From Pseudobdellovibrionaceae bacterium (lineage in GTDB: Bacteria > Bdellovibrionota > Bdellovibrionia > Bdellovibrionales > JAMPXM01), in assembly GCA_913776405.1 (NCBI GenBank), contig CAJYOV010000625.1:1-5940 (forward strand): a stretch of 5,940 bases of DNA, given 5' to 3'. Below are positions 1 through 5,477 of this stretch, piece after piece. The notes beneath the pieces are model-generated. The model was not told where the DNA came from. It did not search any database and saw nothing but the letters and a program-made list of their open reading frames with translations. Made by a program: the position numbers and the translations under genes. Numbering within the stretch: position 1 is the first letter of the stretch; each line of letters begins with the position of its first letter.

Positions 1-554
1 ATGATGCGCTCTTTATAGAAGTTGTTGATGATATCCGGATCGACATCGACCTGCAGATGACCATCGTACATCTCTTCCATGTCGACGCGTTCGGGCTCGT
101 AATCTTTTGCTTCGATACCGAAGACGTCCGCCTTAATACGAAGGTTGATGTCTTTAGTAACGAGTTCGACTTCGGCTTGCGGGAATTGTTTTGCAAGTGA
201 CATCGCTGTCGCAAGAATGCGGTTATCCGCTTTTGCCTCGTCGAGCTCTTTCGGCATGCCCGAGATTTCGACGTCGACGTTTACGAAAACGCGCGAGCGC
301 GATTCTTCGATCGCGATGCCTTCGGCTAGAGACCCTTTTGCACGGAGTGTATCGATGAAGCGGCTAAACTGGCGCGCGTTACGGCCGTTTTCACCAAGGT
401 CGCGTTTAAAGCGATCGACTTCTTCGATGACGACGATCGGAATATGGATGTCCGCGTCTCTGAATTTTTTGATTGCGAGTGCGTCGAAGAGGATGACGTT
501 GGTATCGACTACGATCTTACGAGCGGCGCTATCCGAGCGTCCAGATGCTGGCAC
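1..554 (-). CDS. PIN-PhoH (YlaK/PhoH2-type) protein, N-terminal part, cut by window edge
   Basis: Proteins of this type join an N-terminal PIN endoribonuclease-like domain to a C-terminal PhoH P-loop ATPase and are thought to act on RNA in the cytoplasm. The 184 visible residues cover the PIN domain only. KIVVDTNVILFD (13-24) is the first strand with Asp17; IVVIEEVDRFKRDLGENGRNAR (40-61) carries the acidic pair 44/45; ADNRILATA (109-117) gives Asp110; LVTKDINLRIKADVFGIEA (131-149) gives Asp135. The four acidic positions of a PIN active site are therefore present. The order and wording closely resemble B. subtilis YlaK from memory. The start is GTG at 554: GGGAG lies 5 nt upstream and an in-frame TGA (576-578) lies seven codons upstream, with no other good start between. 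The ATPase half, including the Walker motifs, would lie beyond position 1, so PhoH identity rests on the PIN subtype. An unrelated PIN protein is less likely. Confidence 0.88.
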   Translation of the reverse strand, partial: MPASGRSDSAARKIVVDTNVILFDALAIKKFRDADIHIPIVVIEEVDRFKRDLGENGRNARQFSRFIDTLRAKGSLAEGIAIEESRSRVFVNVDVEISGMPKELDEAKADNRILATAMSLAKQFPQAEVELVTKDINLRIKADVFGIEAKDYEPERVDMEEMYDGHLQVDVDPDIINNFYKERI

Positions 555-588
555 TTGGTCTCCCTTTCCATGGGGTCAAACGTGGGAA

Positions 589-612
589 AGGACTTGTCTT
601 TCGACTAGTCCT
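589..612 (-). promoter_or_regulatory. GNRA-tetraloop hairpin in the leader of the PIN-PhoH gene
   Basis: Read on the minus strand, AGGACTAGTC and GACAAGTCCT pair over ten positions with one A-A mismatch and enclose a GAAA loop closed by C-G, a very stable GNRA-type cap. It ends 34 nt before the GTG start of the PIN-PhoH gene and about 20 nt before its ribosome binding site. No T run follows on either strand, so it does not look like an intrinsic terminator. A role in mRNA stability or RNA-mediated control is inference. Confidence 0.45.
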
Positions 613-684
613 GCCCCGTTAACTCCATCACATGACAGAGAGACAGAGATGTCTAGAACAATTAGAGGATTTGGTTCCTAGGAT

Positions 685-717
685 CGCGCAAGCCGCGCGA
701 AATCTGCAGAGCAGATT
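685..717 (-). terminator. Two tandem hairpins directly after the PilZ gene
   Basis: The first hairpin (701-717) starts one base past the PilZ stop: AATCTGC and GCAGATT pair perfectly around a 3-nt loop. The second (685-699) follows at once: CGCGC and GCGCG around a 5-nt loop. Only TTT separates them on the minus strand and no long T run follows, so classical Rho-independent termination is doubtful. They may be a weak terminator or protect the 3' end of the PilZ message. Confidence 0.4.
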
Positions 718-718
718 C

Positions 719-1240
719 TTAACGCCCAAGCCCGCTCACCATGACGTCGCCGTGATCGGTCTGAAGCGATGCGCTGACGGTTTCAATGAACTTTACGAAG
801 TGGTGAAGCGCTTCGTCGTTGACCGTGCCCTTCACGAAGCTGACACCGTGGCGGTGAACACCTTCTTCGTCGATCTGACGTTCGTTCGAGACGCGAGCGA
901 TGAAGCCAAAGTACGTTTGGTGGTTGAGATAAACGCGCATCGCGATTTCCTCGCCGACACGCAAAGCACCCTCTGCGAGATCGAGGTCGAAGCCCAATCC
1001 GTTATCTGAAATATCGTAAAGAGCGACCTTTTGAAGTCCCCGTTCAGGTACCACGATATAGGCGCCCACAAACTCCGTCAGAATCGTACGGCGCACCTGG
1101 CGGCGCTCTTCCCCGATGATCTGATTCCGGCGCTCTGTCATATCGACAACCGGAGCCGTGTCGTTTCCTACAACAGCCTCGTGACGAGCTGAAACCGGAC
1201 GACGCGACTTTAAGTCGATGACATTATTCAATTTGTTCAT
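719..1240 (-). CDS. PilZ domain protein (probable c-di-GMP receptor)
   Basis: A 173-residue soluble protein with one central PilZ domain (about residues 43-155). Both binding signatures are intact: RRQVRR (46-51), giving RxxxR as Arg47/Arg51, and DISDNGLGF (76-84), fitting D/NxSxxG with Asp76, Ser78 and Gly81. Such proteins bind cyclic di-GMP in the cytoplasm and control motility, polysaccharide or development; which one applies here cannot be told. The first 40 residues are polar and lack a known domain, and the last 20 are a short tail. I chose the ATG at 1240 because AGGGGG sits 4 nt upstream; the frame stays open to an ATG at 1267 without a comparable ribosome binding site. The gene is divergent from the TonB-like gene and is followed by two hairpins. 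The downstream PIN-PhoH gene on the same strand is 164 nt away, so co-transcription is possible but not evident. Confidence 0.9.
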   Translation of the reverse strand: MNKLNNVIDLKSRRPVSARHEAVVGNDTAPVVDMTERRNQIIGEERRQVRRTILTEFVGAYIVVPERGLQKVALYDISDNGLGFDLDLAEGALRVGEEIAMRVYLNHQTYFGFIARVSNERQIDEEGVHRHGVSFVKGTVNDEALHHFVKFIETVSASLQTDHGDVMVSGLGR

Positions 1241-1300
1241 GATTCCCCCTGCCCTCATACAACTCATCGGGTGAAAATCGCTTCAACTTGAGTCAGTTTT

Positions 1301-2323
1301 GTGGACAAGGCGCAGGTCCAGTCGGATGATCGAAATATGCGGTACTTACGCGCATTTATATACAGCTTAATCGTTCACATCCTCTTAATCCTGGTCCTTT
1401 GGATCTGGAACGATAAAAACGCGCCCGTATCTTTGAACCCGCAACCGACGGTTGTTGAGCTCTTAGAAACGCCCGAGCTTCCACGTCGCCCGACTCAAAG
1501 ACCGCAGAACGAAAAACAATTCGTTCGCCAAACCGAAGTTCCAGAGGAATTGAAGACCAACGAAAAACGCGACAAGCGTTTCGCCTCAGAAGAAGAGCAA
1601 GTCGTTCTCGAAGAGCGTCAAGCTCGCGCCTCAGGCATGACGGCGAACCGGTCTTCATCGTCGAGTGAACAGGGCCAACAACAACCGCCTTCTCAAACTC
1701 AGTCGCAGAAGCAAGCGAAGGCCGATCCAAAAAAATCGCTCGATCTGAAGCCGGAATCGCCACTTAAAAAATTCGCCGAGAAAGAACTCGTCGGCGGTTT
1801 GGGTGATGTCGTTCAAAAGGAAAACGAAGAAAAAAAGGTCGTCGAGAATTCAGGAAAGCCTCTCGACTTCTCTCGCTTCGGTAGTATCGAACGCGGTCTT
1901 TCAACGGTTGGCGAGCAATTGCCAGACGATATCAAGTTTGGTGATTTCACGGCGCTCAACACCGACCGCCACCTCTACTATTCATTCTACGCACGCATCG
2001 AGCAAATGGTGCGCCCGCGTTGGGTCAACTACGCGCGTGCTGTTGTCTACAATCTTGAGAACGGGCATGAGGTCGTTCAAGGTCGCGCAACCTGGACAAC
2101 GAAACTTGAAATCGTTTTAGATAAGAACGGCACGTTCCAAAAAGCGCTTCTGCATGAAGGCTCAGGCTCAAAGGGCCTCGACTCGGCTCCGGTCCAGGCG
2201 TTCCGCGACGCTCAACAGTTTCCGCATCCCCCTGCTGAAATGGTAAAGAACGACGGTACGATTCGTATCTATTACGCATTCAGCGTGAATCTCGTTCCTC
2301 GCTACGCTGCCGTTTCGGAATAA
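1301..2323 (+). CDS. TonB/TolA-like energy transducer
   Basis: A 340-residue inner-membrane-anchored periplasmic protein with TonB/TolA architecture. A short cytoplasmic start precedes one membrane helix (about 17-36), which contains SLIVH: Ser22 and His26 keep the Ser-x3-His spacing that TonB and TolA use to couple to ExbBD/TolQR. A long Pro/Gln/Glu/Lys-rich, low-complexity spanning region follows (about 40-185, with Ser and Gln runs near 118-137). The C-terminal domain (about 225-335) begins YARIEQMVRPRW and contains LEIVLDKNGTFQKALLHEGSG and FPHPP, the usual TonB_C/TolA pattern. No exbB/exbD or tolQR gene lies in the window. The GTG at 1301 is the first start after an in-frame TGA at 1289 and has only a weak GAG upstream. 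ATG at 1337 would put the helix nearer the N-terminus, as in typical TonB, and is a real alternative. Partner receptor and cargo are unknown; the neighbouring barrel is a candidate by context only. Confidence 0.85.
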   Translation: MDKAQVQSDDRNMRYLRAFIYSLIVHILLILVLWIWNDKNAPVSLNPQPTVVELLETPELPRRPTQRPQNEKQFVRQTEVPEELKTNEKRDKRFASEEEQVVLEERQARASGMTANRSSSSSEQGQQQPPSQTQSQKQAKADPKKSLDLKPESPLKKFAEKELVGGLGDVVQKENEEKKVVENSGKPLDFSRFGSIERGLSTVGEQLPDDIKFGDFTALNTDRHLYYSFYARIEQMVRPRWVNYARAVVYNLENGHEVVQGRATWTTKLEIVLDKNGTFQKALLHEGSGSKGLDSAPVQAFRDAQQFPHPPAEMVKNDGTIRIYYAFSVNLVPRYAAVSE

Positions 2324-2360
2324 GCGCACCTTCAAAAAGCAGAACCTGACCTGGCCTTTC

Positions 2361-2396
2361 GTGAGCGAACCTACGCTTGCTACCATGAAGGCATGA
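2361..2396 (+). other. Candidate minicistron overlapping the barrel start (ATGA)
   Basis: Just before the outer-membrane barrel, ATG-AAG-GCA-TGA (2385-2396) forms a three-codon ORF whose TGA overlaps the barrel ATG as ATGA. The same frame is open back to a GTG at 2361, which would give 11 codons. The barrel has only a badly spaced GAAGG (1 nt from ATG), so termination-reinitiation from this minicistron could start it. This is inference; the short ORF itself has no clear ribosome binding site. Confidence 0.25.
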
Positions 2397-3019
2397 CTGT
2401 CCAACGCATCTCTCGTTCTCTTATGGCGTCTGCCCTCGTGGTCGGCAGCTTTCTTCTCACTAGCATCGTATCGAGCGATGCTTCCGCGGGCGTCTGGGAA
2501 ATTGGAGCCTCAGGTTCTTATCGCCGTCAGAACATCGATGTCGATGCGGTCGACGAAGCGCAGAGTTTAACGGGCTCTCTCTCTTACTATTTCAACGAAG
2601 CTTCAGCGTTAGAGCTGAGCTACACCGATGGTAAAAGCCGCCGTGAGATTGAATCGACAAGTGGTGGCAACACGATCGTTCACCGAACGACCGTGAACTA
2701 TCAAGCGATCGGCTTGGATTTCATCTACACGATCGGCACGCGAGAGGCCCAAGTGCGGCCCTACATCAAAGCGGGTCTCCAATACATGCTGACGAAAGAA
2801 TACATCGACCAATTCATTCAGAACGGAAACCCTTACCAGAGCACCGGCAGCAACGAAAACGACTCGCTCGTGCCGACGGTCGGCGCTGGCGTTCGCATCG
2901 GGCTAACGGAAGCACTCTCGCTCAAAGCCGGCATCGATGCCTGGAGCAGCCGTGCGCTGAACAAAAAGCCGTTTGATGTCGACTACGCAGCACGCGTCGG
3001 TCTCGGTTGGATGTTCTAG
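2393..3019 (+). CDS. Small outer-membrane beta-barrel protein
   Basis: A 208-residue exported protein. Residues 1-32 form a signal peptide: basic N-terminus, hydrophobic core around 11-26, and a DASA cleavage site before GVWEIG. The mature part has alternating polar/hydrophobic strands, for example WEIGASGSYRRQ, LTGSLSYYFN, SALELSYTDG, YQAIGLDFIYTIG, VRPYIKAGLQYML, VPTVGAGVRIGL, ALSLKAGIDAWSS and YAARVGLGWMF. That is about eight strands, as in OmpW/OmpA-like or OMP_b-brl barrels. The chain ends in Phe, the usual BAM recognition end. The longest loop (about 136-158, Asn/Ser/Gly-rich) would face outward. It lies 69 nt after the TonB-like gene and is followed with a 2-nt gap by the aminopeptidase gene, so one operon is likely. 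It is far too small for a TonB-dependent receptor (no plug, 22 strands), so it is not itself a classical TonB partner. Ligand unknown. Confidence 0.85.
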   Translation: MTVQRISRSLMASALVVGSFLLTSIVSSDASAGVWEIGASGSYRRQNIDVDAVDEAQSLTGSLSYYFNEASALELSYTDGKSRREIESTSGGNTIVHRTTVNYQAIGLDFIYTIGTREAQVRPYIKAGLQYMLTKEYIDQFIQNGNPYQSTGSNENDSLVPTVGAGVRIGLTEALSLKAGIDAWSSRALNKKPFDVDYAARVGLGWMF

Positions 3020-3021
3020 TC

Positions 3022-4107
3022 GTGCCCCCTCGTGCATCTGTCTGCTCTCGAACGCGATCGATTTTTTTCTCCACTCTTGTAGCCGCGTTTTTGCTTTTCG
3101 GCTCTAGCGGATGTTCAGTCGGTTACCTTCTAAAGAGCGCCTACTCACAAGCCGACCTTCTTCGCCGGCGCGTGCCGATGGAAGAAGCTTTGAAAGACCC
3201 AAGCCTCACTGAGAAACAGAAAGCTAAACTTCGCCTCGCGGTCGAAGCTCATGACTTCGCAGAAAAAGAACTCGGCCTCGCAAAAACAAAGAACTATACG
3301 ACGTATGTGCAATTGAACGCACCTTACGTGACTTGGGTTGTGAGTGCCTCTGAGAAGACTGAATTGAAGCACTATCTCTGGCGCTACCCGCTCGTAGGCT
3401 CGATGCCCTACCGCGGGTTCTTCGAGCCCGAAGGCGCAAAGGAAGAAGCGAAGAGCCTAAGAGAGAAAGGGCTTGATACTTACGTTCGCGGCGTCACGGC
3501 CTACAGCACGCTTGGCTGGTTTCGTGATCCGGTTCTTTCGAGCATGCTTGATTACAAAGACTATGATCTCGTAAACACCATCCTTCACGAAACTACCCAT
3601 GCGACTGTATTCATCAAGAGCGAGGCGGATTTTAACGAACGCCTGGCAAGCTTCATCGGTATGAAAGGGACGGAAGCGTTTTATCGAACCAAAGAAGGCG
3701 TCGATAGTGAAACGATCAAGCGGATGCACGCCGATCAAGTCGACGACAAACTCTTCGGCGAATTTATCTCGAAAGAGCTGGGGCTTTTGGATACTTGGTA
3801 TGCTGAACGAAAAGGGAATGCCATTCCAGAAGATGAACGCTTTGCGCGGATTAAACAAATTCAGGAGCACTACGTATCGGACCTGAAACCGAAGCTGAAT
3901 GATCCAGACGGTTTCAAAGGATTTGAGAAAGCTGAGCTTAACAACGCTCGCTTGATGACATATCGACTGTACTTTGAAGATCTCTCGCAGTTCGAAGCTG
4001 TCTTTCAAAAACTGGGTGCCAGCTTCCCGAAGATGCTCGAGTTTGCCCGTTCCCTCGAGAAATCCAAAGACCCGGTTGGCGATCTCGCCAAACGCGCAAG
4101 CCTCTAA
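3022..4107 (+). CDS. Predicted zinc aminopeptidase lipoprotein (COG4324 / Aminopep family)
   Basis: A 361-residue secreted metallopeptidase-like protein. The N-terminus has a basic stretch, a hydrophobic segment (about 13-26) and FGSSGC, so Cys31 may be lipidated; Ser at -3 makes this a weak lipobox. The body carries family-typical blocks: AHDFAEKELGL, YVTWVV, PLVGSMPYRGFF, and RGVTAYSTLGWFRDPVLSSML just before the HExxH motif. HETTH (189-193) supplies two histidines and the catalytic Glu190; the NE in FNERLASFIG (Glu206) is the likely third zinc ligand, as in gluzincins. Length and order fit the predicted aminopeptidases grouped as COG4324. The substrate has not been shown to my knowledge. 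The start is uncertain. GTG at 3022 lies 2 nt after the barrel stop and suits translational coupling; TTG at 3007, overlapping the barrel, is the alternative and adds five residues. Neither has a clear ribosome binding site. A strong terminator follows directly, making this the last gene of the block. Confidence 0.87.
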   Translation: MPPRASVCSRTRSIFFSTLVAAFLLFGSSGCSVGYLLKSAYSQADLLRRRVPMEEALKDPSLTEKQKAKLRLAVEAHDFAEKELGLAKTKNYTTYVQLNAPYVTWVVSASEKTELKHYLWRYPLVGSMPYRGFFEPEGAKEEAKSLREKGLDTYVRGVTAYSTLGWFRDPVLSSMLDYKDYDLVNTILHETTHATVFIKSEADFNERLASFIGMKGTEAFYRTKEGVDSETIKRMHADQVDDKLFGEFISKELGLLDTWYAERKGNAIPEDERFARIKQIQEHYVSDLKPKLNDPDGFKGFEKAELNNARLMTYRLYFEDLSQFEAVFQKLGASFPKMLEFARSLEKSKDPVGDLAKRASL

Positions 4108-4112
4108 AAAGC

Positions 4113-4160
4113 AAAACGCCTGAAGGGTACTTCAGGCGTTTTGAGGCTTCTCTTTTTTTT
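4113..4160. terminator. Bidirectional intrinsic terminator between convergent genes
   Basis: AAAACGCCTGAAG (4113-4125) and CTTCAGGCGTTTT (4130-4142) pair perfectly over 13 bp around the loop GGTA. On the plus strand the arm ends in TTTT and a T8 run follows at 4153-4160. On the minus strand the arm ends in TTTT and, after GC, TTTTT. It starts 5 nt after the aminopeptidase stop and lies 28 nt past the end of the convergent Spy-like gene, so it can stop transcription from both sides. Confidence 0.92.
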
Positions 4161-4170
4161 GAGCGAGGAC

Positions 4171-4707
4171 TCACTTCGTTGATGAGTTCTCAGGTGTCGC
4201 GGCCGCTTGCGGTGCCGTCGGCGTTGGAGCCGAAAGAAGCACTTTTAACTTTTCGAGAATCGTGTTTTTGACAACGAGATACTGAGCTAGCTTTTGCGAG
4301 CCAAGAAGCGGCTTGAGCTGGTCGATTTCGCCCGTTTGCAGCGACTGCATCTCGCGAAGAGCTGAGCGGTGCTGAGTGAGTGCTTTCTCGGCTTCCGCTT
4401 TAGTTTTCACTTTACCGAGCGTTGCGAGCGCTTCGTCCATCTTCACGTTTGCAGCCCGACGGCGTGTATTGAAGTTGCGAATGATTTCTGTGAACTTCGT
4501 TTCGTCTGAAGCCGAAAGCTTTAGCTCCTCTGACGCTTTCCAAATGAAAAGCTCTTCAATGCGCGCGCGCTCTTTTGCTGCTTTGTCGATCGCTGGCGTC
4601 GCTTGGGGTGCAACCGCAGCCGGCGTAGGCGTAGCTTCAACCACTGCGAAAGCAGAGAGGCTTGCGATAAGAATCAGGGCCGAGCTTGTGATGTTCACGA
4701 GTTTCAA
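4171..4707 (-). CDS. Secreted helical Spy/LTxxQ-like protein of an ECF sigma operon
   Basis: A 178-residue periplasmic protein. Residues 1-25 form a signal peptide (Lys at position 2, hydrophobic core, VEA cleavage site). A Pro/Ala/Thr linker (26-40) leads to an almost wholly helical core (about 43-158), and a second Pro/Ala/Thr tail (160-172) ends the chain. In the core, LKLSASDETKFTEIIRNFN (62-80) and LKPLLGSQKLAQYLVVKN (131-148) resemble the paired motifs of Spy/CpxP/CnrX-like (LTxxQ) proteins, which act as periplasmic chaperones or stress sensors, often beside ECF sigma genes. It has no Cys and a single His (113), so metal sensing is unlikely. The start is TTG at 4707, with GGAG 7 nt upstream; no in-frame ATG precedes it with a better site. 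It is the third gene after the sigma factor and anti-sigma protein, separated from them by two hairpins. The family call is by pattern and context; a generic coiled-coil protein is possible. Confidence 0.7.
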   Translation of the reverse strand: MKLVNITSSALILIASLSAFAVVEATPTPAAVAPQATPAIDKAAKERARIEELFIWKASEELKLSASDETKFTEIIRNFNTRRRAANVKMDEALATLGKVKTKAEAEKALTQHRSALREMQSLQTGEIDQLKPLLGSQKLAQYLVVKNTILEKLKVLLSAPTPTAPQAAATPENSSTK

Positions 4708-4746
4708 TGTATCGCTCCGGTTGACCCATCAATCGTAACAAAGCCA

Positions 4747-4775
4747 AAACCCGGCGCAACTGAATTGCCGGGTTT
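4747..4775 (-). terminator. Stem-loop, likely attenuator before the Spy-like gene
   Basis: On the minus strand AAACCCGGC and GCCGGGTTT pair over 9 bp (five of them G-C) around an 11-nt loop, and TTTTGGCTTTG follows the top of the stem. The shape fits an intrinsic terminator with a broken T tract. Only about 40 nt remain before the TTG start, too few for a clear promoter, so partial read-through (attenuation) seems more likely than a hard stop. Confidence 0.6.
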
Positions 4776-4799
4776 CTCGATCGCTATTCGTTCGTCGAG
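4776..4799 (-). repeat. Second inverted repeat abutting the attenuator stem
   Basis: CTCGA and TCGAG, extended by CG/CG past one bulged base, form a 7-bp stem around a 9-nt loop. It begins 6 nt after the anti-sigma stop codon and touches the next hairpin (4747-4775) without a gap, giving two stem-loops in a row between the anti-sigma gene and the Spy-like gene. Its stability is modest, so a function is uncertain. Confidence 0.35.
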
Positions 4800-4805
4800 G
4801 TTGAT

Positions 4806-5477
4806 TTAGTGACCTAAGCGATAAAGAAGCGCACGCGCCTCACCCGCTGAGATCTGCTTTAGACGCGCAGCCGCTGTCTCTGTCAGGAAGTCTTCTTCGC
4901 TCTCGTATCCACCCATCTCGTGGGCCACTTGTGCGCCGACTCGTGGATCAACCATAGCTAAACGACGCTCGAAGTTTTGATCCGACGGCTCTTGTTGAGC
5001 TGCGCTCGTGTTGCTAGCAACTTGAGAGTTCGTCGTTCCGACGTTACCAGACTTCAGACTCATGAGCGCAACGAGTGCGAGCATCATCGTCATACCGACA
5101 GCGCCCATCACTTGTGTCCAAGCGAACGAGCGACGCGACTTCGCGACGACTTTACGAGCGTGGCGTTCGATACCTCGGCCATCGATCTCTTCTTGCTCGA
5201 TCGCGGCCATAATTTTCGAGTGAAGATTGTCGTAGTAGTGGCCGCTTTCAGGGAGAGCTACGTCGTCGGCTCTTTTCACGGCCTCCCGAGTTTTTTTGAG
5301 GCTTTCGAAAAGAGCGCGGTCTTCTTCTGAATTCTTCAAAAGAAGATCGAGATCTTGATCGAATGTCATCGGCTCCATCTCGTCTTCGAGATGTTCCACC
5401 CAACCTTCTGCTGCGAAAAGGTTCTTGGCTCGTGATGCTGCTTTTTCTTCGTTGTTTAGCAATCCTTGCTTCTTCAC
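4806..5477 (-). CDS. Single-pass membrane anti-sigma-like protein without zinc finger
   Basis: A 223-residue protein placed directly after the ECF sigma gene; by position it is the likely membrane inhibitor of that sigma factor. The cytoplasmic part (1-117) is charged and helical and contains LPESGHYYDNLHSKIMAAIE (75-94), similar to the 'P..YY..L...I...IE' stretch common in anti-sigma proteins before the membrane segment. One transmembrane helix follows (about 118-141, after KSRRS), then an 80-residue periplasmic tail: a Ser/Thr/Asn/Gln linker (144-166) and a C-terminal region with DPRVGAQVAHEM and TAAARLKQISAGEARALLYR. It has no Cys at all, so the HxxxCxxC zinc motif of ZAS anti-sigma factors is absent. 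The start is GTG at 5477: GGAGG lies 7 nt upstream and the codon overlaps the sigma stop as GTGA, a tight coupling that suits a fixed inhibitor-to-sigma ratio. The frame is open to an ATG at 5537 inside the sigma gene, without such support. Confidence 0.8.
   Translation of the reverse strand: MKKQGLLNNEEKAASRAKNLFAAEGWVEHLEDEMEPMTFDQDLDLLLKNSEEDRALFESLKKTREAVKRADDVALPESGHYYDNLHSKIMAAIEQEEIDGRGIERHARKVVAKSRRSFAWTQVMGAVGMTMMLALVALMSLKSGNVGTTNSQVASNTSAAQQEPSDQNFERRLAMVDPRVGAQVAHEMGGYESEEDFLTETAAARLKQISAGEARALLYRLGH

Noticed and set aside
145..681. 178-codon plus-strand ORF opposite the PIN-PhoH gene
   Set aside because: Ser/Arg-rich translation typical of an antisense shadow; the minus strand gives a clear PIN domain over the same bases.
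632..1009. 125-codon plus-strand ORF antisense to the PilZ gene, with a protein-like N-terminus in the gap before it
   Set aside because: More than three quarters lies opposite the well-supported PilZ gene, there is no ribosome binding site, and it matches no family I know. The tandem hairpins fall in its remaining part.
1241..1300. Possible minus-strand promoter TTGAAG ... TTGTAT before the PilZ gene
   Set aside because: The -10 match is poor, and the start of transcription would fall on the ribosome binding site.
3457..4008. 183-codon minus-strand ORF inside the aminopeptidase gene
   Set aside because: It is the complement of a gene with an intact HETTH motif and family blocks, and its own translation has no recognisable domain.
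4376..4738. Plus-strand ORF opposite the Spy-like gene
   Set aside because: Ala/Ser/Arg-rich shadow; the minus strand has a signal peptide, a helical core and a good ribosome binding site.
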